The notes: generated from the letters alone by a model not told the origin. Counted from the first letter of the stretch, positions 32,983 to 43,950 are shown. The stretch: 64,000 nucleotides of DNA from Gonatopus flavifemur (GCA_018340375.1 JAFFJZ010000004.1:26634001-26698000); one strand, 5' to 3'. Translations and numbers: made by a program.

Positions 32983-34276
32983 CGAGGGTGGATTGATAAG
33001 TTTCCGGCCTGACCAAGAGATGGCGCCACTAGGCCTACCTTGAGGTGGCGTTCTATAGTACCATCCTTAGATAGCTTGTAGCTATAGTTTCAGTCCGATC
33101 GCCATGTTAGTTTAGTTTTGAGAGCACGCTGACCAAGACGCCTCTGTGTTTTTCGTAAAAATGGAAAAGCTGGAAAATCGTGCTGTCATCAAATACTTTT
33201 ATTTGAAGGGGTTAACGCCGAAGGAAATTAAAAAAGAGATGGACTCAACACTGGGGACATCCTCCCCATCATATTCAACCATTAAGCAGTGGGTTTCCGA
33301 GTTTAAAAAGGGTCGTGTGAGCACCTCTGATGAGCCTCGCTCAGGACGCCCCATTGAGGTCACAACTCCAGATATGATCGAGAAAATCCATCAAATAGTG
33401 CTGAAAGATCGCAGATTAAAAGTTCGTGAGATAGCTGAGACCTGTAAGATGTCATATGAACGTGTACAAAATATTTTGCACCAACATTTGTATATGGAAA
33501 AGCTCTGTGCAAGATGGGTGCCGCGTTTGCTAACAGTCGACCAAAAATTGATTCGAAAGAACATTTCTACCGCCAATTTGGCGTTGTATAAGCGTAAACC
33601 AAGCGAATTTTTGCGTCGATTCGTAACCATTGACGAAACTTGGGTCCACCACTACACTTTTGAAACCAAAGAACAGTCTAAACAGTGGATTGGACCAGGG
33701 GAACCAACTCCAAAGAAGGCAAAAACAATTTTTTCGGCGAACAAGGTTATGGCTACTGTTTTTTGGGATGCAAGAGGTATTATATACATTGATTACCTTG
33801 AAAAGGGTAAAACTATCACTGGTCAATACTACGCAGACTTATTGCAACGTTTGAGCCACGAAGTGAAAATTAAACGACCTCATCTGGCGAAGAAAAAAAT
33901 CTTGTTTCATCACGATAACGCACCAGCGCACACGTCAATCGTTGCGATGGCTAAAATCAACGATCTGAAGTTTGAATTAATGCCGCACCCTCCCTACTCT
34001 CCAGACCTAGCCCCGAGTGACTATTATCTGTTTCCTAACCTCAAAAAATGGCTTGGCGGTAAGAGATTTGCGGACAATGAAGAAGTAATCGAAGCTGTAA
34101 ATGGGTATTTTGAGGAGCTTGACGAATCAGTCTATAGAGATGGCATTACTAGACTAGAACACCGCCATGAGAAATGTATCAGCCTTGGAGGAGATTATGT
34201 TGAGAAATAAGAAAAAAAAAATTCTTAAAAACGTTGTTTTTCTTGGTCAGGCCGGACACTTATCAATCCACCCTCG
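32983..34276 (+). mobile_element. complete mariner element, 1294 bp, intact
   Basis: Inverted ends CGAGGGTGGATTGATAAGT (32983) and ACTTATCAATCCACCCTCG (to 34276), with the inner GGCC(T)GACCAAGA part also conserved, are flanked by TA (32981-32982 and 34277-34278). The element interrupts the hAT transposase frame. With both ends, the target duplication and a full-length transposase frame it is the youngest-looking insertion of the window. Confidence 0.95.
33161..34210 (+). CDS. mariner transposase, full length (349 aa)
   Basis: Cut-and-paste transposase that binds the terminal repeats and cuts and joins DNA at TA sites. I chose ATG 33161 (MEKLENRAVIKYFYLKGLTP); an in-frame upstream GTG at 33146 is less likely. 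Domains: two helix-turn-helix motifs (residues about 5-110, with RSGRPIEVTTPDMIEKI as linker), WVPRLLTVDQK before the catalytic core, then the DD34D triad: Asp in FVTIDETWVHHY (about residue 155), Asp in HHDNAPAHTS (about 250) and Asp in PPYSPDLAPSDYYLF with 34 residues between the last two. The length equals that usual for mariners (about 345-350). No stop or frameshift, so the protein is probably functional. Transcription would need a promoter in the 5' terminal region or host read-through. Confidence 0.95.
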   Translation: MEKLENRAVIKYFYLKGLTPKEIKKEMDSTLGTSSPSYSTIKQWVSEFKKGRVSTSDEPRSGRPIEVTTPDMIEKIHQIVLKDRRLKVREIAETCKMSYERVQNILHQHLYMEKLCARWVPRLLTVDQKLIRKNISTANLALYKRKPSEFLRRFVTIDETWVHHYTFETKEQSKQWIGPGEPTPKKAKTIFSANKVMATVFWDARGIIYIDYLEKGKTITGQYYADLLQRLSHEVKIKRPHLAKKKILFHHDNAPAHTSIVAMAKINDLKFELMPHPPYSPDLAPSDYYLFPNLKKWLGGKRFADNEEVIEAVNGYFEELDESVYRDGITRLEHRHEKCISLGGDYVEK

Positions 34277-34278
34277 TA

Positions 34279-34800
34279 TACTCGTGTTTCATTTTATGGA
34301 TTACGTTGGATGTGTATAAATGAAATGCTTCAACTTTACCCCTTTTAGACGATTCATCGCATCTTTGATTTCTATAAACATCGATGTATTTTCTTCTCAC
34401 TGTGCACCAATTTCTTTTCGAATGAGTTTTCGGGCGTATCTTTTTTCACATCTTTTCTTCTTTCTACCAGTGCCTTCAATTGAACATTTGAAGTACGCCA
34501 TTTTGTTATCCTTCGCAACCATTATCCGAAAATCCAACTGTGTACCACAATTACAAAATCCTGTAATAAAATCCATAGATATGAATGCTGATGGCGTTCA
34601 AATCATTCATTGGAACAAATTGGTAATCGAATAACAACGTATTCAGCTGTTGTAGGCCCAAAATCTTACAGTTATCTTACTAAATCTTAGTTCATATGAC
34701 ACAAAGTATATAAAACTTATTTGGTCCGCATACTAAATTGCCGTTTTGTCTTTCGGTATAACTCGGACTACTATATCGAATGTGAGAATTTTCATTCGAG
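34279..34800 (-). other. flank beyond mariner; possible hAT 5' region
   Basis: Expected to hold the N-terminal half of the hAT gene, but translated minus-strand frames here (for example MVAKDNKMAYFKCSIEGTGR near 34.5 kb) show no BED finger or hAT motif. Either the hAT copy was already truncated or this is unrelated sequence. The plus frame 34320-34634 is unsupported. Confidence 0.3.
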
Positions 34801-34809
34801 GATTTTTAT

Positions 34810-35640
34810 CTAGCCGTTTGGATCATATTCTGAATTAATAATCAGCATCAACAGTAAACCAAGTAGTACAACAAAATAAGGCCCACCATGGATATAACCG
34901 CTCTGTTTATCCGCTGAAATATAGTGGTTTTCCAAATTCAAACCACATTTTGATCCACTTGCATGCCAAATTTCATCCGTCACTTTTTCCTGCCAAACAC
35001 CCGGGATGAAATCATTTCGATGCTTTTTGTTGCGAGGATAGAATATTTGTTGGGTGATTCCATCGAACTGGATGGGGGCCATATCAACGAAAAGACAAAT
35101 CAACGAAATCAGTATTTGAAAAGAGAGAGTGTGACGTATCTCCCTTTTCCGCCAACTTTTCGTTGAATTGGTTTTTCGTTAATTGATTAGATAATTTGGC
35201 CCTCATCCATCGAACCCTATTTGTGGCACAGTGAATATTAATTTATTCTCACATATTTCATCCTCTGATACATTCATGCTTCCATCTGATGTAAGTGTAG
35301 TATCAGGGGGAGGGGAATTGGTTTCAATATTCGCGAAAATCAAATCTCTTAAAGCAAATCGATTTAAACATATCATCGCGTGTATCGATGACCCCAATAA
35401 TTTGCGATTCAATTCCTTGGAAATATCACCCCATATTCCATCAGACTTAGATATAATTTTGCCCGTGTCTATAATAATTTTATCTCGATACTTAAAAACT
35501 ATTTCTCGTAGAATATCTTGGTTGACCACGTTTGGAATCCATGATAGCACGAGATCTAATCGCCGTGACGCGTCGCGAATGACTGTGCAACGGTTCAGTT
35601 CTCGAATATTCGAACCGAGTATCCCACTCACACAACGCAA
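34810..35640 (-). CDS. unidentified transposon-like frames (two blocks)
   Basis: Two consecutive minus frames. 35640-35203 encodes 145 codons (RRLDLVLSWIPNVVNQDILR, KSDGIWGDISKELNRKL, MICLNRFALRDLIF, then an acidic Ser-rich end). 35103-34810 encodes VDMAPIQFDGITQQIFYPRN, FIPGVWQEKVTDEIWHASGS and DKQSGYIHG. I have the impression of a transposon-associated protein repeated in insect genomes but cannot name the class. The two blocks may be exons of one gene; stops between them speak for decay or an intron. The first block starts at the edge of the hairpin at 35638. Confidence 0.35.
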
Positions 35641-35798
35641 GCGGCATGTCCGTGTGAAGAAAGCGGGACTATGGTTGCGCGCGCCATCACATACTCTCTC
35701 CGTTGATCATCGAACGGTTAACGAGAGAGCAACGGAAAAAGCATGCCAGATTGCGCGCGGACAATACACCCTCTCTCTTCACACGGACATGCCGCTTG
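35638..35798. repeat. inverted repeat with perfect 23 bp arms
   Basis: CAAGCGGCATGTCCGTGTGA... (35638-35660) and its exact inverse (35776-35798) enclose 115 bp that is itself symmetrical (GCGCGCG and CGCGCG, GAGAGAGC and CTCTCTC). It is GC-richer than its surroundings. It may be a MITE or the touching terminal repeats of two elements. Confidence 0.6.
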
Positions 35799-36096
35799 TG
35801 TTGGTGAGCGATGGTACCCGGTTCAAAACTCAAGCACAAGTGGAGACCCACAAATGAAACAAAAGCGGCGCTTTGATTTTTCTCACAAGATCACTCAAAA
35901 CAGCATTCGATGTGTGACTCATATACAGGCGAACAAATTAACTTAAGTGCATGGTATGAGATATTGTCTATGGGATTAATGAAGATTCTTTGTCATGACA
36001 CTTGCAAGTGCATTTGCGACGTTGTCGCAAAACAAACACATCACAGAAGCACTCTGATTTTGTTGTTTCGGTATTTTGGGAGATATGATATCTCAC

Positions 36097-36437
36097 CCGG
36101 GACTCAGCGGTTCAAGAATATTCCATAGGTCAGCGAATCTATCACCATTTGCTGGAGACAGGATCTTGAACGTGCACACCCCATCATAGTGTATCAAAAA
36201 ATCTTGTGGCAATACGATGCTGAAATTAGCCCAAAAATGTAGCCCGAGTACAGGGCCGCAACAGGACGTAGTAATATTAAATCGCAAATTCTGGTTATGA
36301 ATACAAAAAGCAGGCTCCTTCCTCGGGCCAATTTCAGCATCGCGTAGCAATGAGATATCTTCACGGAGATAATAGAACTCGCAATGACAACGATGCCTCA
36401 TTATTCTGCTGGTTACTTCCAAAATGTCTCCGAACTT
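36097..36437 (-). CDS. single internal exon of an unidentified protein
   Basis: A 341 nt minus-strand exon lies between a good acceptor (GATTCAGTTCTTAG-type tract ending TTCTTAG at 36438) and a good donor (CCGG|GTGAGA at 36096). It is open throughout: KFGDILEVTSRIMRHRCHCEF, then DAEIGPRKEPAFCIHNQN, FNITTSCCGPVLGLHFWANF and CTFKILSPANGDRFADLWNI. Six cysteines and alternating hydrophobic and charged residues make it clearly protein-like. I do not recognise the family. It is the best candidate in the window for an exon of a non-transposon gene, but neighbouring exons were not found. Confidence 0.45.
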
Positions 36438-36439
36438 CT

Positions 36440-38320
36440 AAGAACTGATTCCCGTTTCCTACCTTCTATGATAGAATCTCTGAATCCGAAACTGAAACAC
36501 AAAATTCTCCCTAACCAATGATCCTTGTGTTCCTAGAAACGCTTTAGAAACAAAAATTCTCAATCATACCAGCCCAACAACCATACCAGACTAACGATCA
36601 GGTGTTATATTGAATTCATCACTTCCCGATCCGCCGCAAAAAGTCTTCGATAGCATAATTTATAATTCTTCCAAAAAAATCAGAGCAATAACTCTCTTTT
36701 CGTAGTGACTGATTGGCAACAAATTTCTATATACATATATTACATGTGGTTTTAGACCCAAAGGCATAATGGGCTTTTCAGCAGAATACTTCCGTTGGCT
36801 TCACTCAAATTTCAGCAATAAATGAAATAGCAACAAATTCGATATTGGTGTTACAAATTAGCAACAAAAAAGCATCAAATTCCCATATAGGTTTCATTGG
36901 GTTTGCTCGTAATGGGTTCTCCAGCGGAATAGGCGTCTGGAAACAAGGATAAGAGGTGGGATTTTCTCGCGCCTCACACTTCGTTTTGCGTCAGTTGAAG
37001 GAAGATAGAGAATCCCTTACCCTGCCACTGGTTACAATTGAATGATGTTCCAATCGAATTCTATTCAATTTCATGAAATAACGTCCAATTGTGAATTCAT
37101 TCAATCTCATATAATAAAATCATTTGTAGACGATTGTAAACAGAGAAATCTCAAGAACGGTATCCTCCTACGATGATTCTAAACAGGAAAAACGTCAGGA
37201 ACATGGTCAATATTGTACCTTCGAAAAAGGATTTTGGTTATATGATTTTGGTTTCATAAGTTACAATGTATTCCTCAGCAGTGACAATGAATTAGACTTG
37301 AAAATTGATTCAAGTCTGATGAATAATTTCCTTCTGAGTGAATACAGCACTATTTCAAACTTTCAAAATTCCTCAATTTGACAGTCATCACAAATTTCAT
37401 GTAGAGAAGGCGTGTCAAGAGGGAGTGGATTCTGAGAAAATCCAAGGATTGAGATGTTCCCGACTGTTGGATTGTACATACAGGAGAGAAACGTGTTACA
37501 GGAGTGGATGGATAAAACGAAACAATAATAATGAGAAGGCGACTGACGTTGATATAGAAATGGATAAGAGAGAACGCACGATAACTACACGGAAGTAATA
37601 TTATCTTTTAAATTACGATTTTGAAATCGTAGCACAGGACCATATTTGAAAAAGCAGGCATCGTCAGATGTTTGAAGGGAATACTGTTGTTATAACCTTT
37701 CTTTGCAGGAGTTAACATCGTAATATTCAACATGATTCAATAAAAAAATAGCACAATTCACGATGTTACATTTTGAATAGGCTAGTTTTGAAGTATAGTC
37801 CTCCGTTACGATTTCCACACCGTAATATATGAGATAATATTTTTCCCGTGTATACGACAAAAATGAATAAATGGGAAATGAGTCAGCAACCAGAAGAGCA
37901 CAAACGCATGAAAGGTAGGAGTTCTCCTGGCGCGATAATATGATGGATGCATTGAAAAAAATGATCGTTCTTACTACGAAACTGTATGTTATCCGGAACG
38001 CCTCGATGTGGCAACGAGAGCATAGTTGATACAACGAGCCATGTAGGGGAAGAAAGGATACGTATCGTTGTAGGGCAGATACCAGATCGTTCGACCAACT
38101 ATATTATGGTTTTCGCAGTGCTACCTTCATTGTTAGGTTTCGTATACTTGTCTCTTCATACCGCGTCTTTGTAAGCACTAGACTTTTTTTTTCAGTGTAG
38201 ATAAAACAGTGAATCAAAATGAAAGTGACAGGATGTACTTATGATACTAACAACGAAATGTTGAGCAAACCTTATTTTCAAGATAATCCAAATAGACGGT
38301 TATATTTTCGAGATGTATGA
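36440..38320. other. no gene recognised
   Basis: Contains a diverged direct repeat (GCATAATGGGCTTTTCAGCAG near 36770 and CGTAATGGGTTCTCCAGCGG near 36910) and short unsupported frames (37338-37598 plus; 38034-37690 minus). Near 38184-38199 TTTTTTTTCAGTG resembles the right end of a CACTG-type MITE. Confidence 0.35.
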
Positions 38321-38329
38321 GGTGTGTTA

Positions 38330-38905
38330 AAAAAATAACAAGAATTTTCGTTTTGTGAAAAAAAAATTTTTATTCATTCATCAATATCTATTTTGTCCCC
38401 TTCAAAATAATTCCCCTTGGATGTAATACACTTGTGCCAACGCTTTTTCCAATCCTCGGAAGACTTTTGAAACTCGATCTTTGTAATAGCTTTTAGCTCT
38501 TTCAGCGATTGGCTTTTAATGTCATCTATGCTTGTAAAACGACGGCCTTTTGATGTTCTCTTTATTTTTGGGAATAGAAAAAAGTCACATGGAGCCATAT
38601 CTGGCGAATATGGAGGCTGAGGCATCGTTACAGTTTTGTTTCTGGCCAAAAATTCACGAACAAACAATGAAGTGTGAGCAGGTGCATTATCGTGGTGCAA
38701 AAGCCATGAATTGTTTTGCCACAAATCCGGGCGTTTTTTTCGGATTGCTTTTCGACTGATATGCCAACATCAGCGACTTCTCTGATTGTGATTCGGCGAT
38801 CATTCATAACCATTTCTTTCACTTTCTTCACGTTTTCATCGGTTGATGTGCTTGGGCGTCCGGGTCGTTCGCCATCTTACCGGAAGTCCATCCGGTGGAA
38901 TAATA
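38330..38905 (-). pseudogene. internally deleted mariner
   Basis: Minus strand: WTSGKMANDPDAQAHQPMKT and VKKVKEMVMNDRRITIREVA (HTH region) are followed, after loss of about 300 nt including the first catalytic Asp, by GKTIHG and then 38724-38374: LLHHDNAPAHTSLFVREFLA, MPQPPYSPDMAPCDFFLFPK (second and third catalytic Asp, 34 residues between) and WHKCITSKGNYFEGDKIDID at the C-terminus. The frame shifts at the deletion. It sits at the 3' end of the transposase-like gene at 38.9-40.6 kb and truncates it. Confidence 0.8.
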
Positions 38906-40644
38906 TGTTTTGTTGACATTTTGAAATTTCAATTTAATCAACTCAATTAATCTATTTTGAAACATGTATACTGAAATAGTATCATGAGTCGTATTTTCTA
39001 AAACACCAAGAAAACTGATATTTCTCAAGGAACCATTCTCTTCATAATATACAACTGAGGGAAGAATAGCGATATTCGTATTATTCCAGTAGAATCCTTG
39101 AACAGCATCTCGGATTACAACTGCATAATTTTCAGGAAAATCTAATGTTACTAGCAATTCACCTCCTTGCAAATTATTTTTCAGTTCCTGGTAGTATTCA
39201 CTTTGCGTTTCAGCAATGTAATCATGCTGCACAAGTTTTCCAAGCGATTCTATCAAGGAATCAAGAAATTCTGAACTATCACTAGTAACATTTATCAGTT
39301 TACAACGATCTGTACTCATCCAAGCTTTGTAAGAAATCTCCTCGATTTCGTTTTTTTCAAGCACTTCTTCTATACGTTCTTTTATTTCAGTATTTTCAGG
39401 GCAATTCTTGCAAACGCGAAAATAGCAACTTTCAGTTGGTTGTGAGCGAACAAACTTTCTCAATAAATCACTGTAGGATTTATACTCTCCATCAAACCAC
39501 TCATTGTTTTTCATCAATGTTTCAAAGTTACAACCTAAAACGAAAGAAAAAATTTCAAATTATGGTAGTTACTAAACTATTAGGGAGAATGAAATAAAAA
39601 CTATTAGAATACCTCCCAACATTAATTTGAGATTTTGATGGTACACGCACACACATACGGTATGAGTACCGGCACTTCCAGCAAGCACACAATGTTGAGG
39701 TCTCAACAACGTGAATTTGGTAAATCCTATTTCCAGATTGCTTTCTGTTTTGAAACTTTTATACAGTTCTTTTAAATTTGACAGTATCAATTTTTTTTGT
39801 ATCAACTTCCTGGTTCCATCAGGTTGTTTTATTGATTTGACATCTTTTTTATCAGGCAACTGACGTGAATTGTCTTCTCTCGTGAAAATCTTCAACAAGT
39901 TGCACATTTTTTACACTTAATCCAGTTTCTCAAGGCACATCAACTTTAACTATACCTTCTCTCAAATTTTTCATTTCTACAATCGAGTGATTGGATTTTA
40001 AATTCAAGGTAGTTTGAATTTTTCGTACACTCCAATTTTCGGGTAATAGCTTTGGCCACTCAATTTTCTTGAATCTATCATTCAAAATTAATAAGTCATA
40101 GAAAAAAATAATAAATAATTGAAAAGAAGAATATTTTCATACCTATCAGTTTCTCGTTGAAATCTTTCTTCAATGTTCCTTTGTCATTCAGACAATGTTC
40201 AATTGTCATCAGAAATAATTTCCTCAGTTGTAGATAATATAGAGCAACTAAGATCCGATATTAATTTTTTGGTTGCAACTTCATGGATTTCGTTCAATTT
40301 ATCTGCCATATACTTATCGTTATCACACCTGCATCATTTAAAAAAAAGATTCATCATCTATTAGAAATCATCAATTAACATTCAATTACGTACCATTTCC
40401 TTTTGACAGGACTTATTTTTAAGAGCTTATCAATGGTTTCATCACAATCTGAAGGACTTGACATTTGATTGTTTGCTGAAGATTCAGATAGTTCTTCGTT
40501 ACTAACAGTTTCAACAACAAATTCTTTTACTTTTTTTCTGCACGTTGTACATAACCAGGAATCTGTGGTCGCGGATGGAAACTTGAATAGATCTGATTCA
40601 GAAAATTTTCTCAAATCACTTATATTTGTTGAATCTACGATCAA
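38906..40644 (-). pseudogene. multi-exon transposase-like gene (DFAENY-type family), 3' end lost
   Basis: Blocks on the minus strand in order: 40644-40390 (SWLCTTCRKKVKEFVVETVS, a CxxC element), a small one near 40310-40200, 39907-39600 (SFKTESNLEIGFTKFTLLRP, CVLAGSAGTHTVCVCVYHQN) and 39517-38910 (NCPENTEIKERIEEVLE, TLDFPENYAVVIRDAVQGFY, LPSVVYYEENGSL, LENTTHDTISVYMF). The signature DF.ENY, Q..YWN and LRP..CVL.G..GTH.VCVC is one I remember from an uncharacterised protein family widespread in insects and other animals, probably a DDE-type transposase because an FSDG and an HGKGPCDG motif normally follow. Those are absent here: a mariner has replaced the end. Function unknown; remnant. Confidence 0.6.
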
Positions 40645-40689
40645 TTGTGAAAAAATATATAAATTGTGGGAAAATAATTGTTTTAAATG

Positions 40690-41800
40690 AATTCACGCTT
40701 GCTAAATAAATACATTCGAAAATAAAATTAAATACGAACGAGATTTGGGTAAATTGAACGGGTTGAAACATTCTTTTTTCCTCGGATTGGACATTTTGCT
40801 ATGCACTTTCAAAGAACTCGGTTGTTTTGAAAATAATTTACACACTTATTACGAGATAAAACAACACCAAGAAACTTCAAGATATATATCGAATTGATGT
40901 TGGTTCAAGAACAAGCAACGGTCTTGGAATTAAAAGTAGCGTACTGTGGTCGAATGATATTTGTTTACATTGTATCAAAACACTGACGAGTGAATTGATA
41001 TTATAGCAAGATATGATCAACGTGCGCTTGAAGCACCTTCATGAATTAAGCGCAAAATTTGAATCTTATAATTCATTTATTTTCGTTAATTTTTTATAAC
41101 ATCAATTCATATTATGAATGAATAAAGATTTGATATCGTACCCGTTCTAATTCTTATGCTCTGTTGTAAGAAAAACTCATTTTCTTTTGTTGATTAATAA
41201 TTTTTTTTCTTTCGTTTTCATAATTCATGAATTAAACGCGAAATTTGAATTTTATTTATTCATTTATTTTCGTTAATTTTCAATAGCACTTGGAAAAATG
41301 TCGACCACCTTTTTTTTAAGACTGTTTTTTATGTAAAATTTTCCGTTCTTTTTAGAAAAAATACAAAAATTGAAAAAAAATTTGGGAAACAACGTGAGAA
41401 ATGCATTTGAAATTTTTTTTTTGGTTTTTGAAGCTTCCAAACATATTTGACATGAAAACTGATATTTCTTCCATAATTTGCGAAGAATTTCACGTCGAAA
41501 CTGATATTTGGAAATTTCAAAAAAAATCAATTCAAAGCCGAGATATAACGATGAAAAAAACAAAAAATGAGGAATGACAAACTTCATTAGCTTGGCACAG
41601 ATCAGCGTGCGGATGACATTGGGGGTTTAGGGCTCAAGACCTCTATTTTGGATGAGTACTTTGAGAGAAGGATTTTGGAAAAGATCTGAGAGGGCCGGAC
41701 CTGGAAGTGTTCCATGTGACCGTGAAATGTCTTATATACTGCGTACCCATATACGTCATCTCATATCATAGTTATATGCTATGTACCGTACGTATATGTA
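40690..41800. other. no gene recognised
   Basis: AT-rich sequence with long A and T runs (41290-41580). The 104-codon minus frame at 41587-41273 is Phe/Lys-rich and expected from such composition. 41045-41130 and 41220-41280 share a direct repeat (ATTAAGCGCAAAATTTGAAT and ATTAAACGCGAAATTTGAAT). Confidence 0.4.
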
Positions 41801-41803
41801 TAC

Positions 41804-41907
41804 CCAAGTAGCAAGCGAATGTTGTATATATACTATGCACATACGTAGTATATCTGAATATACCATGAACGTACATAGTATATATACAACGTTCGCTTGC
41901 TACTGGG
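41804..41907. repeat. 104 bp hairpin element, CCCAAGTAGCAAGCGAA ends
   Basis: CCCAAGTAGCAAGCGAATG and its inverse CGTTCGCTTGCTACTGGGG enclose TATATATACTATG-type palindromes, giving a near-perfect foldback immediately left of the DD41D element. Probably a very short MITE. Related ends occur at 26421-26528. Confidence 0.6.
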
Positions 41908-41916
41908 GTATATGTA

Positions 41917-43948
41917 CAGGGTGGGGCATTTAAAGTGTCGCGGGCGTTTTCTCCAAAAATAAAATGAGATACGAGAAAATTTTTCGGACAAAAATTGTAG
42001 GGTATCGAGGGGGACATCCGATGGTGGCCTTGGCTTTGACCTCAGATCTCATCTTCAAGGGCATTCTGAGGTCAACTCTTGTTTTTTGAATAGCATCTCA
42101 TATTTTTTACTGCAGATTTGAATTCTAGGTCAAAAACCAAGAAACTTTTGTCTGAACCATTCTCCTGAAATCCGCAAAGATGGCGCTCTAATCGATATTG
42201 TTCCAAACTGAATCTGACATTAGAATAACTCGAAAACGAAGGGTCTTGGAGGAGAATGTTTCGGACAAATGTTGTCTGATTCCAAGGGGGACCCCTTGAA
42301 CTGAAACGGAGGTGATGGGGTATAACAGACAAAACACAACACATTTCAATCGTCTACATCCCTTGGATAATTTTAATGCAGTAGATGCTCAAAATGATGG
42401 CCTTCGACTTCAATACACATTTCAAAACGTTTTACAAAAGATTGCTGAACTCGTGCTAAAATATCTTCATTGATGCTCGCGCATGCATTGATGATTCGTT
42501 GACGCATATTCTCAGGTGTAGTCGGTGCTTGTTGATAAACTGTATCTTTTATGTATCCCCATAAAAAAAAATCTGGAGAAGTAAGATCCGGAGAACGGGC
42601 AGACCAATGAACTGGTCCACGACGTCCTATCCATCGTCCAGGATAATCTCTGTCCAATATTTCTCGAGCTGTGACTGCATAATGGGATGGACAACCATCG
42701 TGTTGATACCACATATTCAATCGTTCCTGAATAGGTATGTCTTCAAGTAATGTTGGAAGTACTTGATCTAAGAAATGTCTATACTTCTCTCCATTTAGCG
42801 TATCTGCAATGAAGTACGGTCCAATTACTCGAGATCGAAACATACCACACCAAACATTCACAGCCCATTGTCTTTGATGCTCTACTTGACGTAACCATCT
42901 TGGATTTTCTGTCGTCCAGTAATGCATATTATGTCGATTTACTTGACCATGATTGGTGAACGTCGACTCATCAGAAAATAATATGCTGATGAAGTTGTTA
43001 TTGTGCATTCGCGCTAGACCCCATCGACAAAACTGTACACGATTTTCGAAATCATCACCGTGAAGGTCTTGATGCAAACAAATGTGATACGGATGGAATT
43101 TGTGACGTTTCAGTATTCGAAGAACACTTCTTCGAGAAATTCCCGAATGGAGTTCAATTTCACGAGAGCTCACGTGTGGATTATTGGCTACTGCAGCTAG
43201 TACATTAACTTCCGCATTTTCTCCGCTAACAGTTCTCATTCGATGTCGTTTTTCCCTTGTAACACTTCCCGTTTCTGAGAATAATTTTCTAATGCGTTGA
43301 AAATACCTAATGGATGGCGTTGTTCTTTCAGGAAATCGTTCTGCATACAAGTCATATGCTTGTCTGGGGTTCTTATGCACTTCACCGTAAATGTAGATGA
43401 TATCGATCTTTTCAGAAACCGTGTATCGGATATCCATGATTTTCAATTTGTCATAAACCAAGTAATAATCAAATGTAACTGACAAACTGACTTTCAAAAT
43501 CGTGAATTTTCACTGAACCCCGTCGTTTGTTTACATCGCGTGAGCTCTGAATGGTGGTAATTTAGACGATTGAAATGTGTTGTGTATTGACAACTTTTGT
43601 ACGAAACATTCTTTTGCAAGACCCTTCGTTTTCGAGTTATTCGAATGTCAGATTCAAAATGGAACAATATCGATTAGAGCGCCATTTTTGCGGATTTCAG
43701 GAAAATGGTTCAGACAAAAGTTTCTTGGTTTTTGACCTAGAATCCAAATCTGCAGTAAAAAATATGAGATGCTATTTAAAAAACAAGAGTTGATCTCAGA
43801 ATGCCCTTGAAGATGAGATTTGAGGTCAAAGCCAAGGCCACCATCGAATGTCCCCCTCGGTACCCTACAACTTTTGTCCGAAAAATTTTCTCGTATCTCA
43901 CTTTATTTTTGGGAAAAACGCCCGCGACACTTTAAATGCCCCACCCTG
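41917..43948 (-). mobile_element. complete DD41D Tc1/mariner-superfamily element, 2032 bp
   Basis: Ends CAGGGTGGGGCATTTAAAG (41917) and CTTTAAATGCCCCACCCTG (to 43948) are the outer part of unusually long inverted repeats (about 41917-42352 and 43562-43948), flanked by TA (41915-41916, 43949-43950). The left repeat carries an extra ~50 bp. Between them lies one intact transposase gene. Confidence 0.92.
42373..43437 (-). CDS. DD41D transposase, intact (354 aa; 374 from an upstream ATG)
   Basis: DDE/D transposase of the IS630/Tc1/mariner superfamily. The family start is probably MDIRYTVSEKIDIIYIYGEV at 43437; the frame also extends 20 codons upstream to an ATG at 43497. Residues 1-110 form two HTH motifs (AYDLYAERFPERTTPSIRYF; VSSREIELHSGISRRSVLRI). 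The catalytic Asp residues are in ILFSDESTFTNHG, WYQHDGCPSHYA and RSPDLTSPDFFLWGYIKD. By my count 41 residues separate the second and third, hence DD41D, as reported for rosa/Visitor-type elements. WTTENPRWLRQVEHQ and WCGMFRSRVIGPYF are conserved core motifs. No stops or shifts; with complete terminal repeats this element could be autonomous. Confidence 0.9.
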   Translation of the reverse strand: MDIRYTVSEKIDIIYIYGEVHKNPRQAYDLYAERFPERTTPSIRYFQRIRKLFSETGSVTREKRHRMRTVSGENAEVNVLAAVANNPHVSSREIELHSGISRRSVLRILKRHKFHPYHICLHQDLHGDDFENRVQFCRWGLARMHNNNFISILFSDESTFTNHGQVNRHNMHYWTTENPRWLRQVEHQRQWAVNVWCGMFRSRVIGPYFIADTLNGEKYRHFLDQVLPTLLEDIPIQERLNMWYQHDGCPSHYAVTAREILDRDYPGRWIGRRGPVHWSARSPDLTSPDFFLWGYIKDTVYQQAPTTPENMRQRIINACASINEDILARVQQSFVKRFEMCIEVEGHHFEHLLH

Positions 43949-43950
43949 TA

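Noticed and set aside
35743..35857. ORFs starting in the 35.6 kb hairpin
   Set aside because: They read through a symmetrical repeat and lack similarity to anything.
41273..41587. 104-codon minus frame rich in Phe/Lys
   Set aside because: Composition follows A/T runs; no motif.
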